Positions 54,666 to 64,000 of a DNA stretch of 64,000 nucleotides are shown here, in pieces. The number at the start of each line of letters is the position of its first letter. Positions within the stretch are counted from its first letter, which is position 1. Below the pieces are notes generated by a model. The model saw only the letters and a list, made by a program, of their open reading frames with translations, made no database searches and was not told the DNA's origin. The DNA comes from Plotosus lineatus. Taxonomy: Eukaryota; Chordata; Actinopteri; Siluriformes; Plotosidae. The position numbers and the translations under genes are program-made. The stretch lies in NCBI GenBank assembly GCA_024760905.1, contig CM045732.1:51440496-51504495 (forward strand). Direction: 5' to 3'.

Positions 54666-55559
54666 CTAGATTCATTATTATTTAAAAAATAAACGCCCAG
54701 TTTGATTAACGTCTTAAATGTATGAATCTATTCACTAGAGAAGGATAAAGTGCTAAAAAAGTCAAAAGACCTAAAAATAAAGTTAAAACACTCACAAGCC
54801 TACCACATACAAATATTTATTGAATAAAAAGCAGAAGACCAATGATATACTCATACATCACAAACTAACATAGTAGGCCACATGGTTGTACTGGGTATTT
54901 CAGCAGCACAATTGGAGGGTAGAAACACGCAAATAACAAGTTAAAAAAATAAAATAAAATGAAACCGTGCTCGGATACATGGGAGTGTAGGTATATAAAC
55001 AGAACACTCCCTTTACTGAATTGACCCCATCACAGTAAGCATCTCTCTTAATCCTAGACTTGTGTTTTGGTACTCATGGACAAGTAGTAAAAAAAAAAAA
55101 AACCCAGAAGAAATACAACACTATGATTGTCAGCAAAGCTTTGTGAAGAACATTGTACATTTAACGGACACAGAGAAAGCGAGACAATGTTTCGACACTC
55201 GTTTACTAGCAGGTCAAACTTTACAATCAGCAAAAAGCAAATAGGTCCATAACCACCCCAACCCCCTGAACCAAATGATACCAGGTGGGCCATGTAAATA
55301 TTGAATTAGTTATATAACAACTTGGCTTTTCGTGACAAGAAATAGTTTGCATTAAGTCATAAAAAGGCAGGCTGTGGCAAGTATCCCTGGTGATGGAGTT
55401 AATGGATGTTGCACCTGCAGTGTTTTTTTTTTTTTTTTTGAAGGAGCAGAAATCAATACACAATTCTGAGGATTTTCATTTGCATCACTGCAACTTGGGT
55501 TAATATTTGGATTAGATAGCGATTAAGTTAGATTCATGTAGCGAGTTGGTACTTTGAGG

Positions 55560-55560
<1 letters not shown>

Positions 55561-55590
<30 letters not shown>
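55561..55590. repeat. (CA)n microsatellite
   Basis: About fourteen CA units directly before a Tc1-type MITE. Confidence 0.95.
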
Positions 55591-55592
<2 letters not shown>

Positions 55593-55843
55593 GGCCAAAA
55601 GTTTTTGGACACTTGACTATCACACTTTCTTGATGGTTGGATGCCAGGTTCCGTTCCTCTTTGCTGTTATAATAATTTTGTCTCTTCTGGACTTATGTTA
55701 GAACATGCCTGAGCATCTTAGTTCCAATGAAGAGAAATTACAATGCGACAGCAGACGAAGACAATTGTGTGCTTCAATATTGTGCACCAAATATGGAAAG
55801 AAGCTACATGTGGGTCAGATGATCAAGTAAACTTTTGTCCATA
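55591..55843. mobile_element. Tc1/mariner-type MITE, about 250 bp
   Basis: Left end 'ggccaaaagtttttggacac' and right end 'gatcaagtaaacttttgtcc'. The interior 'cttagttccaatgaagagaa' and 'gcttcaatattgtgcaccaa' resembles the same broad family as 1519-1965. Confidence 0.78.
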
Positions 55844-56388
55844 CAGTGTGTGCATATGCATCAATACATCAATGCTGGCAGTGTGTTATCTGTAATTAGA
55901 ATATAAATATGAAAAATATCCTTTAGTATTTAACACCTGAGTCAGTAGTGGCCAGTGCTAAATCACACACCCACACATTCATGATTTCTTTCTTCATTTG
56001 CCATGGAGCAAATTATTCATTCATTAAAGCCTTCTTCCCTGAACTGCCGTATTACCAAGGCCACAGTTGTGTTGTGGCGTGAAAAGACTATATAAATACA
56101 AAACATGTATATGAACAGTTACATTTTCCACACATTTGAATTATATGCACAACACATTTGTACACTGACAAAGCTATTCAATTCTACTCAAGGTTTTCAT
56201 ACAGACTGGGACAAATTGGATTGGCTGAGTTTGGCTTAGCATGTATAAAATAAAATCTGCACCAAAATAAAAATCAGTATATGAATTAATAGCGGGAATG
56301 ATATGTACATAATGTTGTAAATATATATCTATATGTTGATCAAAATATATATTATGAAAACATTCATCTGATGTGTGTGCTCAGTTCC

Positions 56389-59300
56389 TCAGCCACTGTA
56401 GTACACTCTGTAGTACAGAGTCTTATTCCGCCATAAGGAGTAAGAGTTGTCGAACTTTATAAGGTACGTGCCTTGTCCTGGGAAACTGTGACTACCTCCT
56501 TGAACAGCCAAGTGACTGTCCTGACGGTACACAGGAAGGATCTCTCCCAAATTAGAGTTGGCTGCTGTTTTCGAGCCTCTCTCGACATCTCCAGGAAGCA
56601 CAGGTCCAGCTAAAAAAAATTATATATATATATATATATTTTTTTTAATGCTCCAATACACCACACAAATTACAAGTAAAAATGAATATAATGACAAACA
56701 CTGAAAAAAATAATTATGTAAAAATAAAACATTAAATGGAGAGGAGAGAAAGAGCCTTAAACAAGAAAGACTTAAATTTTGGAGATGATCCAGATTACAT
56801 TCGGAATCCAGGATTTTTTTTTTTTAATCATTCTGTAAAGTCTGCCCTCTACTTACGAAAACCTCTGAATACGAAAAATCCAGGTTATGAAAAACATTTT
56901 CCTAAAATTTTCGTCCTCTTTTTACGAAAAGTGCTAAATGCGCCATTTAAAAATTTAAACTGCCATTCAAACATTCAAACAATGCACGAGTTGCTCTATC
57001 TTTGGCTGTCTCCCAAAATCCCGCCCCGCTGGCCTCCCATTGGCTAGGAGGGAGCTGAACTGTACCCATTCCTGTACCCATACTTCCTGTTTGTTCGTGA
57101 AGAAGAGTTGAACAGGACTGTTGGCTCATGAGTTTTTTTGAGAGCGAGTTATATTTTTTGAGATTGCAGCGTTATATTTCGTTATCCATCATGGATGCCA
57201 AGAAAGTAATTCCTGGTGACACCGAAAAGAAGAAGCGGGCTCGGTTATCAATCAAAGTAAAGCAGGAGATAATAAAAAATATGAAATGGGATGCGGTTGA
57301 GCGAAATCGCAAAGGAGTATGGCCGAAACCCCTCTACAATTGGGACGAAGCAGAAGGAGGCATTAAAAGCGAAGATACAGTGACTGAGGCGATTATTTCG
57401 GAAAAAGCAACCGCCATATTTAAAAACCTCGTGAAGGGGGGTGGGGGTGAGGGTTCTTCAGACCAGCAACCCCCGGACTTTAAAGCGTCGCATGGATGGT
57501 TCGAGAGATTTAAAAAAAAGGCAAATCATTTTCTTTTACTTCTAACACACATTTCATACAAAATTGGTGTACTTTTATAATTTTTAAAGGGTTTATGGGG
57601 TACTCTTTGGAGCCTTGGAATGAATCACGTGTTTTACATGTAAAATGCACCTCTACTTACGAAAACTCCAGGTTACGAAAAAGGCACTGGAAGGGATTAA
57701 ATGCGTAAGTGGAGGGCCAACTGTATTGTGTACTTTTTTCTTTTTAAATCCAGTACGGGGTATTGGTTGGCCTGGTGGAGGTTAGCACTCTCCGGGTGCT
57801 TTTGTAGTTCGTGACATAGCATTTTTAAGCAATGGGTTTATAATGTTTCGATACACCAGTATACAGATATACATTCATAGTCGCCCCCACTCCCCACTAG
57901 ATTTTGCTGGACTGTATTAATCCTGTTAAGGAAATAATTTTATTGCCTCTGCATTTAACCCACTCAAGGTGAGCACACACTCGGAGCAGTGGGCTGCCAT
58001 ACACATTGGGGGTGCCTGGAGAGCAGTTGGGGATTAGGTGCCTTGCTCAAGAGCACTTCATCCACGAAGGTGAAGGAACAGAAGTTACACCTCACTCCCA
58101 CATATTTTTCCTACTGGTTTCAGTCCCTGTGATGCTACGGCTGCCCCATGCACAAAAATAAGTCAGTTGACTATGTATCCTGCTCAATAAGTGGTTTTCT
58201 TATGTTCACAAAAATGCTTTGACCCACTCCTGAGGGTTCTGGCCACTTTGTATGAGTGGAAACGTTTCATTCATTATTAAAACATAGAGGTGCTACAAAT
58301 CTTTTTTTTTTTTTTTTTTGTGCAATTTAACTTTGGGTGATCTGTGATGAATAAATAATAACTCCGACATTTCCTGTGCAAAGTTGATGGTTGAACACTT
58401 AATTATTTTTTAATTATGCATTGCACATTTCTCAATCCCATTTTAGTAATTCCAGTTTCAATTGCTCTTTTCTTTGCTTGATGCATATAAATAATTGACT
58501 ATTCTTAAATATGTTGAATCATGGATATGTGTGCTGACATGGTAGTTTTAGAATGAGAAGCTTCACACTGCATCACTTCGGTTTAAACTAGTTTATTCCT
58601 ATGAAAGCATATTAATTATGAAGAAAACATAGTGGGCAGTACTGTGGTGCAGTGGTTAGCATGTTTGCCTCTAAGCAAGAAGATTCTGGGTTTGATTTCC
58701 AAGCTTGGACATTTGTGTGGAGTTTGGATGTTCTCCCTCTGATTAGTTCAGTTTCTATCTACAGTTCAAAAATATGTAAAGTGTGCCAATTGATGGTGCT
58801 AAATTGCCCCTAGCTGTTAGAGTGAGTGAATTATGGCAGGTGTTTGGACCTGCAAACTGTCTGGCGAGCTGTCCATGGTGTACCCCACCTTGGTCCAGAG
58901 TCGGCTGAGGTGGACACCAGTCTCCCTGTGACCCTAATGAGGATTAAGCGGCTTAGAACATGAATGAAAACATAGTAATCAGCCAATCAAAAACTCTGTT
59001 TTTGCTCATTTATTTTTTTGAGCTCTATAGTGAATGACATAGTATATATTGTACTGTGAGTAAACTCACTACAAAATTCAGTCCCATCAAAACGCATCCA
59101 ATAGTTTAGGAGGAGTGCGCTTACGAGCATATCACTAAATTCTAAGATATAGAATTGAATGTTAGTGGTGTGTTGACATGCTTCTTTCATCACTGGCCCT
59201 TGCATGCAGCCGCTCTCTCTTAACGAGGGCAGAATCCCTCCTGAACAGCTCACAACTATCACAGGGCAGAAACGCGCTGATAGCTATGCAGCCTACCCTT

Positions 59301-61646
59301 TACAAAAGTCAGCAAGAGTTCTTTTACATGCCTCTCACCATAGACAGTGAGAGGCATTGTCGGCCTTTGTCCCCAATGCAGCTAACTGGGTTATCAGTGA
59401 CAACCCGTGGAGAGTGGAGCTTGAACCCCCAACCTTAGGATCCAGCACCTTTTACCACCAGGCCACCACTGCCCTGAATTGAATAAGTTGAATCATCTTC
59501 AATTTAAAACATTTTACAACATTATTTTACTTCATGCACATCATTAGGCAGTACATGACAACTGTGTAAAGTTTCATCATAAACTATTTTGGAGGTGTTG
59601 CACCATCATCCATGGACAGACAGACAAACATGCTGATTGTTCTATGTGGGGGAGGGGAGGTAAGAAATTGAAATTAACTGCAGTTGTAGTTTTGTGGAAA
59701 CCAAAAACAAAGAGAAAAAAAACCCACAGATACAATATAAAAAGGTCCAAGGGAATCATTTTTGGATTTGTGTATTGCTGATAATAAATATACAGCTAGC
59801 AAACCTCTGAATGTTCAGAATACAGTGATCCCTCGCTACTTTGCTACCTCGCTACTATTCATGCGGCTTCAGTGCATCGCGATTTGTTTTTTTTTTTTTA
59901 AACGTTCATTGAAAATTTTAAAAATAAGGAAATTAAGGAAGAACGGGGGGAAAAGTCAAGGAAAATGATGCGAAACAAGGCCAGTTATGCAAAACAAACC
60001 CAAATAAACAAAAAATTAACCCAAAACCCCCCATCAAAACTACTTATGTGAGGTGCAGGTGTGCACATGCATTTGTGTGTGTACACATCTGTATGTGTGT
60101 GTATTTATATTTTATTTACATCTTATGCATTATTTTTTTAAAAGTTTAATTGTTATTATAATTATTTGTTGCATTGAATGTGTTTATTGATATTACATAC
60201 ACATATACATGTATGCATATGTCAGTGGGGGGGTGATCCTGCTTTGTGGAATTCGGCGGTTAAGGGGGAATCTAGGTCCCAATTAACCGCGGAATGTGAG
60301 GGATCCCTGTATTACATTCTGCATGAACAGTTTTCATCTTCACTTATTACAAAAGGTCACAGTTTTGGGGTTATTTAAAATATTGATTGGAGCTACTTTT
60401 GGTGTGCTCCCACAAACCAAGGGCTTGGGCTTCTTCATCAGCATCAAACACATCCAGCCAAGTGAACACACTCCCATAATCCTCTTCATTATCCAACTAC
60501 CAACATCAGACAACACACAGATAACAATTGCTTCCACGGTGTGCAAAACAAAGAGAGATGCTGTAGTACTGAATGCATTGAGAAGTGGTATCTTAATGAT
60601 GCTCTCAATTATAATAAAACGTTTAATTGATTAGCAGCGTTTAACCCTCTGTAAACCAAGCCCTGTTCTATTTGTGTTAGAATTATATCCCTCAGCAAAA
60701 ATGTTGCTTTTGGGAAAACAAAAATAAAATTAGAAGAAGATTAAGAAGACATACAACAATAATAAATAAATAACATTCTAGGCTGTTAACCCTTTCACTT
60801 CATGTATCAGATATGCTACGCTGGTTAATAGAGGGTTAAAGTGTATAACAGCGCCACGTATTGTTACGTAAAGAACTAGATCAAGTTACACATTAAGATT
60901 TCCTGCCAGTAAATCTAAATAAAAGCATGAATAAAGAAAATATTTTCTGACCTTCAAGCTCATAATCGTCATCCTCATCATCACTGGATTCACTGATGTG
61001 TACAGTTATGGCTTGGGTAGTAACAGGTGACCAGTCAAAGTAAACCCCAAACCCGATGTCATAGCCATCTGTAGCAAATTCCCAGCACACACACTTGGCC
61101 TCGGCAGTGGTAGGTACACGGACAGTCATAATGTCCCCACGATAAATAGTGACCACACTGTCCTTCTCTTGACGCAGCTTAGCCTTGAGCTCTTTCAGGG
61201 CCAGGGAGGTCCATGTGTTGGCTGGTTGCAAAGGTGGTAAGGCTGCAACAGAATTGTTTTCAATTAGTTTTATATAAGCACTGAAGGAGAGGCCTGAAAA
61301 GGGCATGGATAAAAGAAGCTTTTAAAATTCAATGTAATGACCTCCTAATATCCGGGGTCGTAGTCAAAAGGTTAAGGAAGCGGCTTGGAGACTGAAAGGT
61401 CGCTGGTTAGCTTCCCGAATCAGCAGGAAAGATGTGTGGCAGCACCTTCCCTTCTCCACATAATTGGCTGAAGTGTCCTTGAGCAAGGCACCTAAGCCCC
61501 CAACTGCTCTCCGGGCACCCCCAATTTGTGTGTGTGCTCATAGTTTACATATATTTGTGCACACTTTGGATGGGTGAAATGCAGAGGAAATAATTTCCCT
61601 GAAGGGATTAATACAGAATATCAAAATAAAAAATGTATACGTTATA

Positions 61647-61687
<41 letters not shown>

Positions 61688-62732
61688 TGTGTGTGTGTAT
61701 ATACTGTACTATGTGACTTGTCATAATGTGGTATGTTGGAGTTTTCATCTTAATAGTTTAAACGTTGCAATAACAATACAAATACGCTCATTCAGTAACA
61801 CCAGAAAAGATACTTACCGACCATTTCAACAGGGACCCCAGTACCCATGCTCAAGCATGCAGCCATCCAATCAAACGCTCCAGTTAATAATCACATCAAC
61901 ACCACAATGTGCTCAAATGTGATCTCTCTCACCTGCTGGGGCCAGACAGGCTGGTTTGAATATTTTAGAAAATGCTGATCTCTTGGGATTTTCATGCACA
62001 TCAGTCTCCAGAGTTTATAGAGAACAAAGCGAAAAAACAAATAACATCCAGTGAGCAGCAGGTCTGAGAGCAGAAACACATTGCGGGTGAAAAAAAGGTC
62101 CCGAACTAGAATCTGGAGTGACGGTAAACATACAAGCTCAAACACTGACTGGTTTTATTCCGGTCTTCTACAGTCCAGTTCATCTTTTTATTTAAATGAA
62201 GCCTGTATCTTGTATCAGCATGATTTTAGGTATTACACTTCTATCACACGAGCATGTGATCGGATAACTCCATATATGAGCAGGGGTCCAGATGTTCCAA
62301 TTAAACTGGCAAGCAAGTGGATATAAACGCTTCTCCTAATACCTTCTGTTTAATTCCTGAGAGGGACTTCTTTTAAACACAGTGTCTCAGGAGGCCATGA
62401 TGAAAGATGATGACAAAGTTTCGAGTAGTTGGTTGAGGGTGATTAGGAGGACGTGTACCAACCTTTTTCCTGTGTGGAGTTGGGAGATTCTTCAGCAGCA
62501 CTACTTTCCACAGGGTCTCCTTCGGCAGCTGGGTTGTCCTAATAACATTATATAAAAATCCCAGATATTCAATCCTGAAAAATAAAATGAGTGGAAATGA
62601 TGATTTGAAATGCTTTGAGTGAACAAATATACCTTGGGGGGTTGTTGTAATGTTTTGGTGTTGCTGTTGTCATCCATTTGGTTCTGGTTGTCAGGGTGTA
62701 TTACAGGCTGGGAAAGATCTGTGCTCTGAAGT
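56389..62732 (-). CDS. tmed8: TMED8, GOLD-domain protein (5' end not identified)
   Basis: Four exons in transcript order join in phase: 62732-62633, 62538-62463, 61242-60952, 56609-56389, giving about 229 residues to the TGA at 56389. A Ser/Asn/Gln-rich leader is followed by [20 protein letters not shown], the GOLD beta-sandwich with [20 protein letters not shown] and [12 protein letters not shown], an acidic loop ([14 protein letters not shown]), then PGDVERGSK and the closing [24 protein letters not shown] domains act in Golgi and secretory trafficking. The close relative ACBD3 shares this domain, but the GDVERGS stretch, short length and position beside GSTZ1 favour TMED8. The start exon was not found; it may lie upstream in 62733-64000 or beyond. 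Confidence 0.88.
56621..56640. repeat. (TA)n microsatellite
   Basis: TA repeat immediately beside the acceptor of the last TMED8 exon. Confidence 0.9.
56837..57723 (+). mobile_element. Tigger/pogo-type element with N-terminal transposase
   Basis: The right end 'gtaagtggagggccaactg' precedes TA; the left end 'ctgccctctacttacgaaaa' is its diverged inverted copy. The interior repeats 'cctctgaatacgaaaaatcc' and 'aaaactccaggttacgaaaa' point inward. It is in the TMED8 intron 56610-60951, antisense to that gene. Confidence 0.83.
57191..57580 (+). pseudogene. CENP-B-like N-terminal part of a Tigger transposase
   Basis: ATG 57191 opens [20 protein letters not shown], then the helix-turn-helix segment [20 protein letters not shown], and the second DNA-binding part [20 protein letters not shown] through [14 protein letters not shown], as in CENP-B and Tigger proteins. 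The DDE catalytic domain is deleted, so only a DNA-binding fragment of 129 residues could be made. The frame is open to the TAA at 57578. Confidence 0.8.
57910..58150 (-). repeat. Fish SINE-like repeat C
   Basis: Shares, in complement, 'gagcaaggcacctaa', 'ccccaactgctctcc' and 'aaataatttccct' with the plus-strand copy at 61360. Confidence 0.78.
58151..58622. other. TMED8 intron, nothing recognised
   Basis: AT-rich, with poly-T at 58303-58319 and no other recognisable element. Confidence 0.45.
58634..58965 (+). repeat. Full-length SINE head 2 with tail B, 11-bp target duplication
   Basis: GAAAACATAGT at 58623-58633 and 58966-58976. Head 'gtggtgcagtggttagcatg', body 'tggagtttggatgttctccc', tail 'gaggattaagcggcttagaa'. 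Confidence 0.92.
59225..59475 (-). repeat. SINE head 1, tail mostly lost
   Basis: Complement of 'ggtggcctggtggtaaaagg' head, 'ctaactgggttatcagtga'-type body and 'gcctgtgatagttgtgagct'. The 3' remnant resembles tail B rather than A. Confidence 0.7.
59823..60309. mobile_element. 'cagtgat-cctc' MITE, 487 bp
   Basis: CAGTGATCCCTCGCTACT at 59823 and TGAGGGATCCCTG ending 60309, flanked by TA. Longest copy in the window. It is in the TMED8 intron. Confidence 0.9.
60310..60951. other. TMED8 intron, nothing recognised
   Basis: The plus-strand frame 60296-60634 begins in the MITE and has no family resemblance. I treat it as chance. Confidence 0.45.
61360..61615 (+). repeat. Fish SINE-like repeat C
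   Basis: 'aaaggtcgctggttagcttc' (B-box-like), 'cttgagcaaggcacctaagc', and the end 'gaaataatttccctgaaggg'. The inverted copy is at 57910. It lies in the TMED8 intron 61243-62462. Confidence 0.78.
61647..61690. repeat. (TG)n(TA)n(TG)n microsatellite
   Basis: TG, then about twelve TA, then TG again, directly after repeat C. Confidence 0.95.
61805..62330 (+). mobile_element. Tc1-like transposon, internally deleted
   Basis: The 5' segment carries 'gacaggctggtttgaatatt', 'gctgatctcttgggattttc' and 'aacatccagtgagcagcagg'. The 3' end is 'ccaattaaactggcaagcaa' (62298-62318), the far end of the same family as 40300. The transposase core is missing. Confidence 0.82.
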
Positions 62733-63197
62733 CTTAAGAAAACAAAAATTAATTTGGTTTAGTCTTCTCTTACCTGTTGGTTAATTGTGAATATCACTCT
62801 TAAACTCAATGAAATGTACAATGTTTAATTCCTAAACTATATACATGTGGTAATAACCATTTAACATAATGACAGCACACCTTGATAAAGAAATATACAC
62901 AACTCTGTGAAAACTACTACTGAGAAACATATCAAATACTAGCAACTCACGAGTAAAATCAGATTGAAAACCTTCAACTGACTGGTGCAGAGAATTTGTC
63001 CACAGAGTGTGAACCACAAAATATAAGCATCCAATGGAATGGTGCAACACGTGTTACGAGTTTTACTGAACTGCTACAGGAAAGAAAAAAACAACAACCA
63101 CCTTTCACTGCTGAAATGACGAGGTTAGGGTAGCCTTGAATTTCTCTGCTACTGTATAAATAATGCTCTTGAAAAGAATGACTCTATAAACTAAATA
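62733..63197. other. Upstream of the known TMED8 exons; nothing recognised
   Basis: Expected to contain TMED8 intron. No exon consistent with the phase-2 join into 62732 was recognised. Confidence 0.4.
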
Positions 63198-63654
63198 CAG
63201 TGATCTCCCGCTACTTCGCGCTTCAGTTGCTGCAGCTTCAGTGTATCGCGAATCGTGAGTTTTTCAAAAATATTCATTGAAAAATTTGAAAATAAAAAAG
63301 TAAATCAAGGAAATAGGGAAAAGGTTTAGGAAAATGCCACAAAACAAGGCCAATTATGCAACCCCCCCCCCCCCCCCCCCCAACAAAACCACTTGCATTT
63401 TTATGTGAGATGGGCATCTGAGTGTGTGCACGTGTCGGTGTGTGTGTGTGTATTTATATTTTATTGACATCTTATGCATTACTTTTGAATGTTTAACTGT
63501 TCAGCATTTATAGTGTTGAATATGTATTTATTGATATTATATACACATATACATGTCTGTATACATCAGTGGGGGGTGTTGATCCTACTTCACAGAAATT
63601 CGGCGGTCACAGGGGGCTTGGTCCCCATTTACCGTGAAAAGTGAGGGATCACTG
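63198..63654. mobile_element. 'cagtgat-cctc' MITE, 457 bp, with C20 run
   Basis: CAGTGATCTCCCGCTACTTC at 63198 and GTGAGGGATCACTG ending 63654, flanked by TA. A run of 20 C at 63361-63380 replaces the A/C-rich centre seen in the other copies. Confidence 0.9.
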
Positions 63655-64000
63655 TACAGGTACTAGTGAAATCAGAAAATCAGCCTATAAATCAGCAGCA
63701 AATCTTCTGTAAACACCTCAAAGCCCCAACAAAAAAAAACATTTAAAAAAAAGATCTCTCGGGAAGATTCCAAAGATTTTAAATATCTTGTGTCCTCTTT
63801 GTATCTTTTAATGTCTTTATGGCCATTACCATGGAGTTTTTGTGTATAAATCAACACTTAACACAGAAGAAGCAACAAACTAGACTTCCAAGAATATCCT
63901 GTAAAGGTAAAATCCGTTTGGCTTTTTACACCCGAGCCTAATAGAACTTATCCTGGTTTCTGTACTGTGTAGATTTCAACTCCTCCTGGATGGGACCCTG
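63655..64000. other. Window end, unassigned
   Basis: AT-rich. The last 40 bases in complement read QGPIQEELKSTQY in one frame, which could be an upstream exon, but there is too little to judge. Confidence 0.3.

Noticed and set aside
60952..61242. ACBD3 instead of TMED8
   Set aside because: The GOLD domain is shared, but the GDVERGS segment, the short leader and the position beside GSTZ1 fit TMED8 better.
1..64000. CRISPR arrays, operons or phage modules
   Set aside because: All genes are split by introns, and the repeats are interspersed transposable elements rather than spaced direct repeats.

Overview
The window is vertebrate nuclear DNA, almost certainly from a ray-finned (teleost) fish. 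Genes are split into short exons with GT/AG introns, and about half of the introns and spacers is fish-type repeat: Tc1/mariner, hAT and pogo/Tigger elements, RTE-like and other LINEs, and tRNA-derived SINEs. There are no operons, CRISPR arrays or other prokaryotic features. The species cannot be named from the sequence.

Six gene loci were found and joined by hand, checking that splice phase closes at each junction. (1) The 3' end of BBOF1, a ciliary basal-body coiled-coil gene, 1-3663, plus strand. (2) Complete ALDH6A1, methylmalonate-semialdehyde dehydrogenase, 25818-5148, minus strand, 12 coding exons, 525 codons. (3) A THAP zinc-finger gene starting at 26033, plus strand, head-to-head with ALDH6A1 across about 214 bp; its 3' end is not resolved. 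(4) GSTZ1, maleylacetoacetate isomerase, 36437-42249, plus strand. (5) A kelch-repeat gene, 51959-42851, minus strand, 12 exons, 513 codons with six kelch Gly-Gly strands. (6) Most of TMED8, a GOLD-domain protein, 62732-56389, minus strand; its N-terminus is not identified.

From what I know of the human map, BBOF1/ALDH6A1 and GSTZ1/TMED8 are neighbouring pairs on chromosome 14q24.3, so two ancestral neighbourhoods are joined here with a THAP gene and a kelch gene placed among them. BBOF1 and ALDH6A1 converge, ALDH6A1 and the THAP gene diverge, and GSTZ1 and the kelch gene converge with about 600 bp between stop codons. ALDH6A1 (valine, thymine) and GSTZ1 (tyrosine, phenylalanine) both act in catabolism, but nothing in the sequence shows co-regulation.

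The repeats are the most unusual part. A tRNA-derived SINE body occurs with two different 3' tails: one matches the 3' end of the RTE-like LINE in this window, the other is shared with a second, unrelated SINE head. Several insertions have target-site duplications that can be read directly (hAT 8 bp, LINE in SINE 13 bp, RTE 13 bp, SINEs 11-18 bp). Also notable are an RTE fragment nested in a small DNA transposon, a tail-to-tail LINE/SINE inverted repeat, a G13/C14 hairpin beside a splice donor in a 122-bp intron, and an unrecognised exon pair with its own polyadenylation signal.
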